This document shows, in pieces, positions 17,959 to 25,341 of a stretch of 64,000 nt of DNA. A model generated the notes under the pieces. The model did not search any database, was not told the DNA's origin, and saw nothing but the letters and a program-made list of their open reading frames with translations. Numbering within the stretch: the first letter of the stretch is position 1; the number at the start of each line of letters is the position of its first letter. Position numbers and translations under genes: made by a program. This stretch comes from Candidatus Rokuibacteriota bacterium (GTDB lineage: Bacteria > Methylomirabilota > Methylomirabilia > Rokubacteriales > CSP1-6): contig QHSX01000060.1 of assembly GCA_003221695.1 (NCBI GenBank), forward strand, positions 1-64,000, given 5' to 3'.

Positions 17959-19619
17959 CGCCGTGGCTCGAGCCAGACTTTCCGCAACGGGATGTACGGG
18001 TCGCCGAGGCCGTTCACCTCGACGCTCCGCACGTACGGCTGGAAGAGCCGTTCGTAGGTGTGGTGCATCATCGGGATGAGCGGCGCGTCGTCCAGCACGA
18101 GCTGCTCGACACGCCGGTACAGCTCGACCCGCCGCTGGATGTCCGGCGCGTTCCGCGCGGCCACGAGCACGTCGTCGACCACCGGATTCGAGTACCGGAA
18201 GAAGTTGCGCGCGCTCTTCGAGTAGAAGAGCTTGAACAGGAAGTTGTCGGGGTCGGGAACGTCCGCGTACCAGGCGTACGCGAAAACGGGGAGCTTGCCC
18301 TCGTCGAGCATCCTCGCGAACGCCGGCCAGTCGGTAAGGTAGTGGACCTCGGCCTGGACCCCGACGGCCGCCAGCGCCCTCTTGATCTGCTCCTGCTCGC
18401 GGACCAGGTCCTCGCGCTTCGCGCCCGACCAGATCGCGATCGGAGGAAGGCCGCGTCCCTCGGGATAGCCCGCCTCAGCGAGCAGCTCGCGCGCCCGCCG
18501 GGGATCATAGGGATAGCCGGTGAGCCCCGGGTTGAAGCCCTGGGTGCCGGGCGGCAGGACGCCGCGCGCCGGGACGTAACGTCCGAGGAAGACCTCCTCG
18601 ACGATGGCCTCACGATTGATCGCATAGACCAGCGCCTGGCGGACCCGTCGATCGTCGAGCGGCTTCAGGCGCGTATTGATCCCGTAGAACCTCACGCCGA
18701 TCATCGGCCGCTTGACGTAGATGTGGCCACCGCTCGAGACGACCCGCCGATAATCTCTGGACGGGACCGGGGCGTCCTCGAGATTCCCCCGCTGGAACTC
18801 CTCGTAGACTGCCTCCCAGCGCTCGCCGGCGAAGATACGGTAGACGACACGCGAGAGATGCGGAGAACCCCCGAAGTAATCAGCGTTCGCGGCGAGCACG
18901 ATCTCCTTGCCCCGTTCCCAGCGCTCGAACTTGAACGGCCCCGTGCCGACCGGCTGGGAGCCAAACGCGTCGCCGAGCTGCTCGACGACGTCCTTTGGCA
19001 CGATCTTGGCGTGGCCGACCGCCAGCACCGCGACGAACGGGGCCGCCGCCTCCTCGAGCGTGACCTGTACGGTATAGCGGTCCTGAGCGACGAGCCCGGC
19101 GACGCTCTTGGCGCGGCCCTCGCGGAATTCGCGTCCGCCCCTCACGTTGCTGAAAAGATCGGCCGCGCCAGACCGGGTCTTGGGATCGAGGAGCCGCGCC
19201 AGCGAGTACACGACGTCCTCGGCGGTCATTTCGCGGCCGTTGTGGAAGCGCACGCCCTTCCTGAGCGTGAACGTCCACGTGAGCCCGTCACGCGACGCCC
19301 TCCAGAACTCGGCAAGCGCCGGTGCCACGGTCAGCGTCTGGTCGAACTGGACGAGCCCGTCGAAGATCTGCTGGGACACCGAGCGGCTGTAGATGTCGGT
19401 GATCCGCGCCGGGTCGAGGGTTTCCGGGTCGTGGCCGAGCGGGCGGCGATAGATCCCGCCCGTGGCGATGACTTGTTTTTTTTGCTCCTGCGCGGCGACC
19501 AGCGCAGGCTCGACGGCCGAGTGCGCGAGCAGGAGGACGGCGAGGAGGAAGAGGGGAAGAACTCCCCTCTTCCCCCTGCCGCGTCGCAGGCAGCCGTGTC
19601 GCAGGCGGCTGGTCTGCAA
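17955..19619 (-). CDS. Peptide-type (SBP_bac_5) extracellular solute-binding protein
   Basis: About 554 residues. After an export signal (basic stretch, then VLPLFLLAVLLLAHSA, cleavage expected near LVAAQ) come the DppA/OppA-family landmarks: PETLDPARITDIYS, QQIFDGLVQFD, LRKGVRFHNGREMTAEDVVYS, GTGPFKFERWERG and AWYADVPDPDNFLFKLFYS. The start is uncertain: no ATG or GTG suits, and TTG 19619 gives a normal signal peptide; the longer frame upstream overlaps the microprotein gene. A run of eight A (19483-19476, mRNA sense) lies after the signal. No permease or ATPase genes are adjacent, so it may serve as a ligand receptor for the overlapping kinase gene rather than for transport. Confidence 0.85.
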   Translation of the reverse strand: MQTSRLRHGCLRRGRGKRGVLPLFLLAVLLLAHSAVEPALVAAQEQKKQVIATGGIYRRPLGHDPETLDPARITDIYSRSVSQQIFDGLVQFDQTLTVAPALAEFWRASRDGLTWTFTLRKGVRFHNGREMTAEDVVYSLARLLDPKTRSGAADLFSNVRGGREFREGRAKSVAGLVAQDRYTVQVTLEEAAAPFVAVLAVGHAKIVPKDVVEQLGDAFGSQPVGTGPFKFERWERGKEIVLAANADYFGGSPHLSRVVYRIFAGERWEAVYEEFQRGNLEDAPVPSRDYRRVVSSGGHIYVKRPMIGVRFYGINTRLKPLDDRRVRQALVYAINREAIVEEVFLGRYVPARGVLPPGTQGFNPGLTGYPYDPRRARELLAEAGYPEGRGLPPIAIWSGAKREDLVREQEQIKRALAAVGVQAEVHYLTDWPAFARMLDEGKLPVFAYAWYADVPDPDNFLFKLFYSKSARNFFRYSNPVVDDVLVAARNAPDIQRRVELYRRVEQLVLDDAPLIPMMHHTYERLFQPYVRSVEVNGLGDPYIPLRKVWLEPRR

Positions 19620-19660
19620 CTTCGAACGCCTCAGGGGAAAGGACGAGACAGCGCTCGCTC

Positions 19661-19792
19661 CTAGGACGCCCCGCCGTCGGCGGTACCAATCGCCTGGAAG
19701 AACTGAGTCGAACCCGACGTCCCGGACTCGATCACCGGAGCCACCAGCAGGAACGATACGATCGCCGCGAGAACCGCCAAGACCTTCGTCAT
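19661..19792 (-). CDS. 43-residue exported/hydrophobic microprotein under sigma54 control
   Basis: Frame from ATG 19792 to TAG 19663-19661, with a strong ribosome site GGAGGGAG ending 3 bases before the ATG. The N-terminal half (MTKVLAVLAAIVSFLLVAPV) looks like a signal peptide or single membrane segment; the tail IESGTSGSTQFFQAIGTADG ends GAS. No Cys. It is the first gene after a sigma54 promoter and is followed after 41 bases by the peptide-type binding protein and kinase. I do not recognise a family. It could be a secreted peptide signal, a RiPP precursor for the nearby YcaO/TfuA, or a small membrane regulator of the kinase; a leader peptide is the dull alternative. Confidence 0.7.
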   Translation of the reverse strand: MTKVLAVLAAIVSFLLVAPVIESGTSGSTQFFQAIGTADGGAS

Positions 19793-19821
19793 GACTCCCT
19801 CCTCGAATTGCTCGAGTTGCG

Positions 19822-19844
19822 GAAACCCTCCCCATGAGGGTTTC
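19822..19844. promoter_or_regulatory. Perfect 9-bp hairpin in the microprotein leader
   Basis: GAAACCCTC, a 5-base loop and GAGGGTTTC form a perfect stem between the predicted sigma54 start site (about 19854) and the microprotein ATG at 19792. It has no T-tract on the transcribed strand, so it looks more like an mRNA-stability or translation-control structure than a terminator. A terminator for read-through from the upstream response-regulator operon is the alternative. Confidence 0.6.
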
Positions 19845-19864
19845 GCCGAAGCCCACGGCACACG

Positions 19865-19880
19865 AGCAAATCGCTCGCCA
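19865..19880 (-). promoter_or_regulatory. Sigma54 (-24/-12) promoter driving the microprotein-SBP-kinase genes
   Basis: On the minus strand the sequence is TGGCGAGCGATTTGCT, matching TGGCacG-N4-TTGCa with the invariant GG and GC exactly 10 bases apart. It lies about 73 bases upstream of the microprotein ATG and just downstream of a gene for a sigma54 activator, with palindromic sites 100-120 bp upstream. Confidence 0.8.
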
Positions 19881-19958
19881 GGTGAGCGTGAGGAGGGAAA
19901 CCTCCAGAACGATGAGCAGTTCCGAGTAACGCTGGCGCACGTCGTCTCTGCACCCGGC

Positions 19959-19995
19959 TGCACCATAGCGGTGCACTTGCACCAATGTGGTGCAA
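19959..19995. promoter_or_regulatory. Tandem palindromes, probable activator (UAS) sites
   Basis: TGCACC-N5-GGTGCA (19959-19975) and TTGCACC-N5-GGTGCAA (19977-19995) are two copies of one palindrome, centred 19 bp apart. They sit 101 and 120 bp upstream of the -12 element, the usual place for sigma54 activator binding. A further TGCACC half-site precedes them at 19949-19954. The adjacent response regulator is the natural candidate to bind them. Confidence 0.75.
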
Positions 19996-20017
19996 CGGAG
20001 CCACGTTTTCGAATCCC

Positions 20018-21376
20018 CTACGAGGACTTCCATCGCGCGAGCATCCGCTTGAGCGAGTTCCGATGGACTCCGAGGATCCTCGCGGCCTCACTCTGGTTGC
20101 CCTTGACGCGCTCCATGATGCGCAGCACGACCTGACGCTCGAACTGCTCCGAGGCCTGCTTCAGGGGCAGTCGCTCGGCCCGGCGGACCTTGAGACGGTG
20201 CTCGGGCAGGAGGACGTCGAGGGGCAGGTCGTTGAGCTCCACGAGTGGGTCTTCCGCCAAGACCACGCAGCGCTCGATCACGTTCTGGAGCTCACGGACG
20301 TTGCCGGGCCACCGGTATTCCTTCAGCGCGGTCAGCGCCTCGTGGGACAACCCGTCGACCCGCTTGTTGAACTCGCGGGTGTAGCGCCGGACGAAGTGGT
20401 CCACGAGCAGCGGGACGTCCGTGAACCGCTCCGACAGCGGGGGCACCTCGATTGGCACGACGTTCAGCCGGTAGTAGAGGTCTTCGCGGAAGCTCCCGGC
20501 CCGCATCGCTTCCTTGAGGTCCACGTTCGTCGCCGCGACGACGCGGACGTCGATCTTGATGGACCGCGTGCCGCCGACACGCTCGATCTCGCGCTCTTGG
20601 AGCACGCGCAGCAGCTTCGCCTGGAGCTCGGCCTTGAGGGTGCCGATCTCGTCGAGGAAGAGCGTGCCCCCCTGCGCGAGCTCAAACTTCCCGAGCTTGC
20701 GCGCGTGGGCGCCCGTGAACGCGCCCCGCTCGTGGCCGAACAGCTCCGACTCGATGAGCGACTCGACGATGGCCGCGGGGTTGACGGCGACGAAGGGCTT
20801 GTCGCGGCGCGGCCCCTGGGCGTGGATCGCGCGTGCGATGAGCTCCTTACCGGTGCCGCTCTGCCCCGAGACCAACACCGTCGCGGTCGTCGGCGCGACC
20901 TGCGCGATCATCCGACGAAGCTTCTGCATCGCCGGGTGCTGGCCCACGATCTCCTCGGACGCCATGGTGCGCGCCAGCTCGGCGCGCAGGAAGGCCACCT
21001 CGCGCTCCAGCGCGCGCTTCTCGAGCGCGCGACGGACGAGCTGGAGGAGCTCGTCCTCCTCGAAGGGCTTCGTCAGATAGTCGAACGCCCCGAGCTTCAT
21101 CGCGGCCACCGCGGTGCGCACCGTCTTCACCGCCGTGACCAGGATCACCTCGACGCCGTCGTCGATCGTCTTGATCCGTTCGAGGACCTCGATGCCGTCC
21201 ATCTCGGGCAAACGGATGTCCAGCAGCACGAGGTCGACCTGGGAGGCGCGCACGGTCTCGAGGGCCTGCGGACCGTCGGGGACGTCGAGCACGTCGTAGT
21301 GGTCTTCGAGGATCAGCCGGAACGATTCCCTGACACCCGGATCGTCGTCAACGACCAGGATCACTGGCCGAGGCAT
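20018..21376 (-). CDS. NtrC-family sigma54-dependent response regulator
   Basis: 452 residues. Receiver domain with acidic pocket DDDPG and phospho-acceptor D53 (LLDIRLPEMDG), conserved Lys in YLTKPF; AAA+ domain with Walker A GQSGTGKE, the sigma54-contacting GAFTGA loop and Walker B GTLFLDEIGTL; C-terminal Fis-type helix-turn-helix NQSEAARILGVHRNSLKRML. When phosphorylated it should activate sigma54 polymerase. It starts 18 bases after the TfuA-like stop, so it appears co-transcribed with YcaO and TfuA. The sigma54 promoter and palindromes immediately downstream make the microprotein, binding-protein and kinase genes its likely targets, with the kinase as cognate sensor. Confidence 0.93.
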   Translation of the reverse strand: MPRPVILVVDDDPGVRESFRLILEDHYDVLDVPDGPQALETVRASQVDLVLLDIRLPEMDGIEVLERIKTIDDGVEVILVTAVKTVRTAVAAMKLGAFDYLTKPFEEDELLQLVRRALEKRALEREVAFLRAELARTMASEEIVGQHPAMQKLRRMIAQVAPTTATVLVSGQSGTGKELIARAIHAQGPRRDKPFVAVNPAAIVESLIESELFGHERGAFTGAHARKLGKFELAQGGTLFLDEIGTLKAELQAKLLRVLQEREIERVGGTRSIKIDVRVVAATNVDLKEAMRAGSFREDLYYRLNVVPIEVPPLSERFTDVPLLVDHFVRRYTREFNKRVDGLSHEALTALKEYRWPGNVRELQNVIERCVVLAEDPLVELNDLPLDVLLPEHRLKVRRAERLPLKQASEQFERQVVLRIMERVKGNQSEAARILGVHRNSLKRMLARWKSS

Positions 21377-21394
21377 CGTCCATGAACTCTAACA

Positions 21395-22645
21395 CTATCG
21401 AAGCGTTTCCGGCACGTGGCGGCCGAGGAACGCGAGCATCTTATCCAGCGCGTCCTTCACCGGCCGATGTCCGTCACCATCCTTCCAGAGGATGGACGAG
21501 GGACTGAACCACGCCTCACGCATGCGTTTCGCCCGAGCGAGACGCTCCCGCGCTGACGCGATCTGTGCGGCGAACTGCCGACCGCGCGGCGAAACCCGGA
21601 GACGGTTCCAACTCGGGAAGCCATGGTTCGTCGCGATCTCGTCCTGAGCCAGCCGCCGGTCGCGCTCTCTCGGGGCCAGCCCGGCATCGTCCGCCGCCCG
21701 TGACGCCCGCTCGACGGCCTGCAGCCGCATCAGCTCGGCGTCGAGTTGGTGCGCCTGCTCGAGATCCCGCCAGGTCGAGCGCGTGAACGAATCGAGATCC
21801 CGAACCAGCGCCTCGAGTGGCAACGACGAGCGGGGCAGATGTCGCAGGAGGCGCCCGCTGCCGATCAACCATTCGAGGAGCAGCCTCGGCAGGCGCTCGG
21901 GATCGACGCCGCCGGTCGCGTCATAGCCGCGCTCGCGGGTCGCTTCCGAGCGTGCGAATGGACCGTCGCGCCGCCGGCGATGACGGGAGGCGAGCGTACC
22001 CGCGTCGCGCAGCATCTCCCCAACCCAGGAAAGCGCTCGCTCGGCATCCGCGCGCTTGAGATCGAGTCGCGCACAATATTCCATGAGCTCCGGTCGCACT
22101 CCTCCGACCCTCCGCAGCACCTCGTGCCAGGTGCGCTCGGGGTAGTAGATCGCCGCTGCGGTGCTCACGATCTGCCGTGCGGTCGCGCGATCGAGCAGTC
22201 GACGCCGCACGGCCCGCGCGACCGCGTACCGCACGTTGACGAGGGGGAGCGACACCGCCGCGTCCGAACCGTCGGCACTGACCGTCACGGCCACGTCCTC
22301 GTCGCTCTCAAGAACGCCCATGCGATACAGCCGGTAGATCAGCCCGATGCCCTTCGCCCCTGCGGGCCAGCAATCGGCGGCGCGCAAGGCGCCCATGCTG
22401 GAGGCGCCCACGACCATCGCCCCGTCCTCGAGCACGTCGACAACCTCGCGTGGCGACACGGCATCCTCGTGCATGAAGACGCCATCGATGATGAGAAACC
22501 CCCACGCGCCGAGCTCGCGCTCGTGATAGAGATCGTTCCGGCGGATGGGCGGCCGCAGGTCGAGGCCGGGACACACGCGCCCGGCCTCCGCGCGGGAGAT
22601 CGACGGGCCCACGAACGCGAGCATCGGGCGGAGAGCGCCACTCAC
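21395..22645 (-). CDS. TfuA-like protein
   Basis: 416 residues from GTG 22645, which overlaps the YcaO stop as GTGA; ATG 22624 is an alternative. The first 140 residues form the TfuA core: LAFVGPSISRAEA, DLRPPIRRNDLYHERELGAW, FLIIDGVFMHEDAVSPREV, GASSMGALRAADCW. The remaining 270 residues are a charged helical extension I do not recognise. TfuA proteins partner YcaO enzymes to install backbone thioamides, in methyl-coenzyme M reductase in methanogens and in some peptides such as thiovarsolins; TfuA was named from trifolitoxin production. Methyl-CoM reductase is not expected in this genome, so a ribosomal peptide substrate is more likely here. Confidence 0.88.
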   Translation of the reverse strand: MSGALRPMLAFVGPSISRAEAGRVCPGLDLRPPIRRNDLYHERELGAWGFLIIDGVFMHEDAVSPREVVDVLEDGAMVVGASSMGALRAADCWPAGAKGIGLIYRLYRMGVLESDEDVAVTVSADGSDAAVSLPLVNVRYAVARAVRRRLLDRATARQIVSTAAAIYYPERTWHEVLRRVGGVRPELMEYCARLDLKRADAERALSWVGEMLRDAGTLASRHRRRRDGPFARSEATRERGYDATGGVDPERLPRLLLEWLIGSGRLLRHLPRSSLPLEALVRDLDSFTRSTWRDLEQAHQLDAELMRLQAVERASRAADDAGLAPRERDRRLAQDEIATNHGFPSWNRLRVSPRGRQFAAQIASARERLARAKRMREAWFSPSSILWKDGDGHRPVKDALDKMLAFLGRHVPETLR

Positions 22646-23901
22646 AAGAGGTGTCGAAAGCAGCGTGGCCCGGGCCGACGCATATTCACGCTGTAGGGCG
22701 ATAGATGTGGGATTCGCACACGCACCACCGGGATCGACCAGGAAGGGTGCGTCAAGTCCACCGCGACGCACTGCCGCACGCCGACCTTGGCCAGGCGCGC
22801 GAGCAGGAACTCGAGATCCTCGCGCAGGTCCGCCGACTTGAAGCCCCGGACGCCGGAGAAGCTCCGCCGCCGCAGCCGCACCGCGCCGGTGCTCCCCGTG
22901 GTCGGCGTCGGCGAACGAGGAGGGGTGCGTATCCGGTTGTACGAGTCGCGGGCCGCCTGGATCACGATCAGCCGCGACTGGATGGCCTCCGAGAGCGCGC
23001 GGAACACTGCCACATCGGGGTCGGGATGGGTGCCGGAGCCGAAGAACCGCCGCGGGCGACGGTCGCCTCCGGGCGCCGGGTAGTGGGGGTCCAGCAAGAG
23101 GGCATGGAACGTGGGGACACCGACGTCGGTGGTGATATCAAGGACGTCCAGCTGAAGCCCGGCGCGCGCAATCCGCTCCGCCCATTCGAGGGCCTGCGAG
23201 GGCAGCGTCCCCAGGTCGATGGGTACGAGGGCGCGAGCGTGCTTTTCATGGTCACCAAACGCCGCGATGAAGAGAATCTGACTGAACGCATCACGCTCGA
23301 TGACCTCGCAGATCGCGTGCGCGACGGCTTCGAGGTGGATGTTACCGGAAGCGACCCCATTGGTGTCGACGTCGCGCAGGATGCCCTCGACCGGCGGCGT
23401 GATGACGAGGTCGAGAGGGATCAGGACGTCGCGACCGGCGAGGAGCTCGCGCCCCTGCACCCACGTGAAGCGCGAGTCTGGACGAAAAGCGGTGTCCGCG
23501 GGCAGGTCGAAGGCGAGCGGGTCGACGGGCGGCAGCGGCCCGGCTCGCTCCAGCTCCTGATAGGAGCCGACGACAGTCGGCGCGAAGGTGTGCTCCGCCG
23601 ACACCCGCTCGACCGCCTCCATCATCGCGCTCACTCGAGCCGCCTCTCGCGTCGCCCCCTTCCCGTTATGGACTTTGAGGTCTCGCGCGAGCGGGGTGAC
23701 TGCGGAGTAGACGGGCAGCCGCAGCTCGTCGAGCGGCGCCAGGTCCACCACTCGTGATATCGGAACACGTCGCGCGATGCTCTCGACCCGCGCGCGGGTC
23801 TCGGCGACGACGACGCAACGCTCTCCGGCGTCGACCTTGAGCGTCGACGCAAACGCCCAGGGGCCCGCGCCGGGCTCAGGCTCAGGCACAGCGACGCTCA
23901 T
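22642..23901 (-). CDS. YcaO-domain ATP-dependent cyclodehydratase/thioamidase
   Basis: 419 residues from ATG 23901, preceded by AGGGGCG; the open frame extends further upstream but with shadow-like composition. YcaO signatures are HNGKGATREAARVSAMMEAVER (Glu residues of the ATP/Mg site lie in this stretch), the VVGSYQELER region, the second acidic site ICEVIERDAFSQ, and TFHALLLDPHYP. YcaO enzymes use ATP to activate a peptide backbone amide, giving azolines, thioamides or amidines depending on partner. The overlapping TfuA gene points to thioamidation. No peptide precursor is adjacent on the same side; the microprotein at 19661-19792 is the nearest candidate. Confidence 0.9.
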   Translation of the reverse strand: MSVAVPEPEPGAGPWAFASTLKVDAGERCVVVAETRARVESIARRVPISRVVDLAPLDELRLPVYSAVTPLARDLKVHNGKGATREAARVSAMMEAVERVSAEHTFAPTVVGSYQELERAGPLPPVDPLAFDLPADTAFRPDSRFTWVQGRELLAGRDVLIPLDLVITPPVEGILRDVDTNGVASGNIHLEAVAHAICEVIERDAFSQILFIAAFGDHEKHARALVPIDLGTLPSQALEWAERIARAGLQLDVLDITTDVGVPTFHALLLDPHYPAPGGDRRPRRFFGSGTHPDPDVAVFRALSEAIQSRLIVIQAARDSYNRIRTPPRSPTPTTGSTGAVRLRRRSFSGVRGFKSADLREDLEFLLARLAKVGVRQCVAVDLTHPSWSIPVVRVRIPHLSPYSVNMRRPGPRCFRHLL

Positions 23902-24030
23902 CGCCCCTGCCTCAAGCGAGGCGACTCGCGACCCGCGTCGCAGTGAACGCCACGTGCCCCGTCGCGGCCGGCATCTTCCATCGTCGCCCGGGCGGAACTC
24001 TAACACCGTTGTGGCAGGCGCCGCGAGGGG

Positions 24031-25245
24031 CTATCGCCGCTTCCAGATCGTGATGCTTCCGTCTCGTCCGCCGTGGAGGGTCACGATCTCGAAGAGCCCG
24101 TCGCGATCGAGGTCTGCCAGCGTGATGCTGTGGAGGAGCGACAACCCCTTGGTCGGCAGGCCGCTCTCCTGAACCAGACGCCACGCGCCCTTTCCATCGC
24201 CCCTGAACCAAAAGAGCCCGTAGCCATCCCGGACGTCCCCCGTGATGTTGCCGCCGGCGACGATATCGAGGTTCCCGTCTCCGTCGAGATCTCCGATCGC
24301 GGCCCCGGCCGAGCCAAATTTCAGCACTTTCAATCCGACGGACGAGGCCCTCCACCCACCGCGGCCGTCCCCCAGATAGACGTCGGGCCCGTTGGGCTGA
24401 CCGCGGCCGGCGACGGTTCCGTTGATCGCGAGATCGGGATGGCCGTCCTTGTTGACGTCACCGACGGCGAGCGACTGAAACTCCCGCGTCTCGGAGTAGA
24501 AATCCACGGGACCGCCGGTGAAGCCGCCCCGCCCATCGCCGTAATAGGTGTAGGCCCCCCGGCGTTGAAACGCCGCCACCAGATCGAGGTGACCGTCGTG
24601 ATTGAGATCCGCCACGACGAGGGCACGACCCGGCATGGTCTGTCCGGGTCGAGCCTCGGGAAGCGCGGCGTGGAATCTCCAGTTCCCTTTCCCATCGCCG
24701 AAATAGATTTCGACGGCGGCCTTCTGATACCCGAGCAGGACCAGATCCAGATAGCCGTCCCCGTTGAGATCGGCAAGCTCGGCCGCCACATACCCGTCCT
24801 CTCTGCGGAGAACCTTTTCGACGAAGCCTCCGCGGCCATCGCTCAGGAGGGTCTGCACCCGCCCGAAGTGGCTGGCCGCCACGATGTCCGGGAATCCGTC
24901 GCCGTTGATGTCGCCGGTGGCGAGGGCGGCGTAGCCGATGTCGGTCCAGGTGGGCGTGGTCGGGGTGAAGTTGCCCTTGCCGTCACCCAGCCATCGCTGG
25001 AGCGCGGGTTTCGCCAGGCGTGCCGTCGCCACGAGATCGAGGTGCCCGTCTCGGTTGAGATCGACCGCGAGCGGCCGAAAGCGCCACTCGGTACCCGATC
25101 CAATGGTGAGGGCCTTCGCGTAGGTGGGAGGGAGAGCCTCCGAGTCGGCCGGAGTGGGCGGCGTGGAGTGGAAGAGACCGGCGCAGCCAGCGACGAGTCC
25201 AACCGCGGTCACCGCCCCGAGCCATCTTTTCCCCGGGCCGAACAT
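24031..25245 (-). CDS. Lipoprotein with seven FG-GAP/VCBS calcium-binding repeats
   Basis: 404 residues. The signal ends in a lipobox (LVAGCAG), so it is probably anchored in the membrane by lipid. Seven DxNxDGxxD-type loops recur at near-regular spacing: DLNRDGHLDL, DINGDGFPDI, DLNGDGYLDL, DLNHDGHLDL, DVNKDGHPDL, DLDGDGNLDI and DLDRDGLFEI. Each is linked to a GDGKGNF-like strand. The pattern predicts a complete seven-bladed, integrin-like beta-propeller with Ca2+ in every blade and no extra domain. Role unknown; adhesion or ligand binding outside the cell is plausible. It lies 129 bases upstream of YcaO on the same strand and could share its transcript. Confidence 0.85.
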   Translation of the reverse strand: MFGPGKRWLGAVTAVGLVAGCAGLFHSTPPTPADSEALPPTYAKALTIGSGTEWRFRPLAVDLNRDGHLDLVATARLAKPALQRWLGDGKGNFTPTTPTWTDIGYAALATGDINGDGFPDIVAASHFGRVQTLLSDGRGGFVEKVLRREDGYVAAELADLNGDGYLDLVLLGYQKAAVEIYFGDGKGNWRFHAALPEARPGQTMPGRALVVADLNHDGHLDLVAAFQRRGAYTYYGDGRGGFTGGPVDFYSETREFQSLAVGDVNKDGHPDLAINGTVAGRGQPNGPDVYLGDGRGGWRASSVGLKVLKFGSAGAAIGDLDGDGNLDIVAGGNITGDVRDGYGLFWFRGDGKGAWRLVQESGLPTKGLSLLHSITLADLDRDGLFEIVTLHGGRDGSITIWKRR

Positions 25246-25279
25246 GGCTCTCCTCTCTCACAAACGGTCTCTGGCCGGA

Positions 25280-25318
25280 CAAAATACAACGGGGGCTAGG
25301 TTGACACCCAGCCCCCGT
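25280..25318 (-). terminator. Intrinsic terminator of the 25342-26538 gene
   Basis: ACGGGGGCT and AGCCCCCGT (25289-25297, 25310-25318) form a perfect 9-bp stem, followed on the minus strand by TGTATTTTG. It lies 24 bases past the stop codon of the exported protein gene. Confidence 0.8.
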
Positions 25319-25341
25319 GCCGCCACGCCGTGCTTGGCGAG

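Noticed and set aside
17955-20033. Long form of the peptide-binding protein (692 codons)
   Set aside because: The extra N-terminal region would run through the microprotein gene, the sigma54 promoter and the palindromes and does not look like protein; the signal peptide starts near 19619.
23898-23981. 27-codon frame on the minus strand ending in ATGA with the YcaO start, considered as a RiPP precursor
   Set aside because: No ribosome site, Arg/Asp/Gly-rich composition typical of GC-rich non-coding frames, and no leader/core pattern. The microprotein at 19661-19792 is the better candidate.
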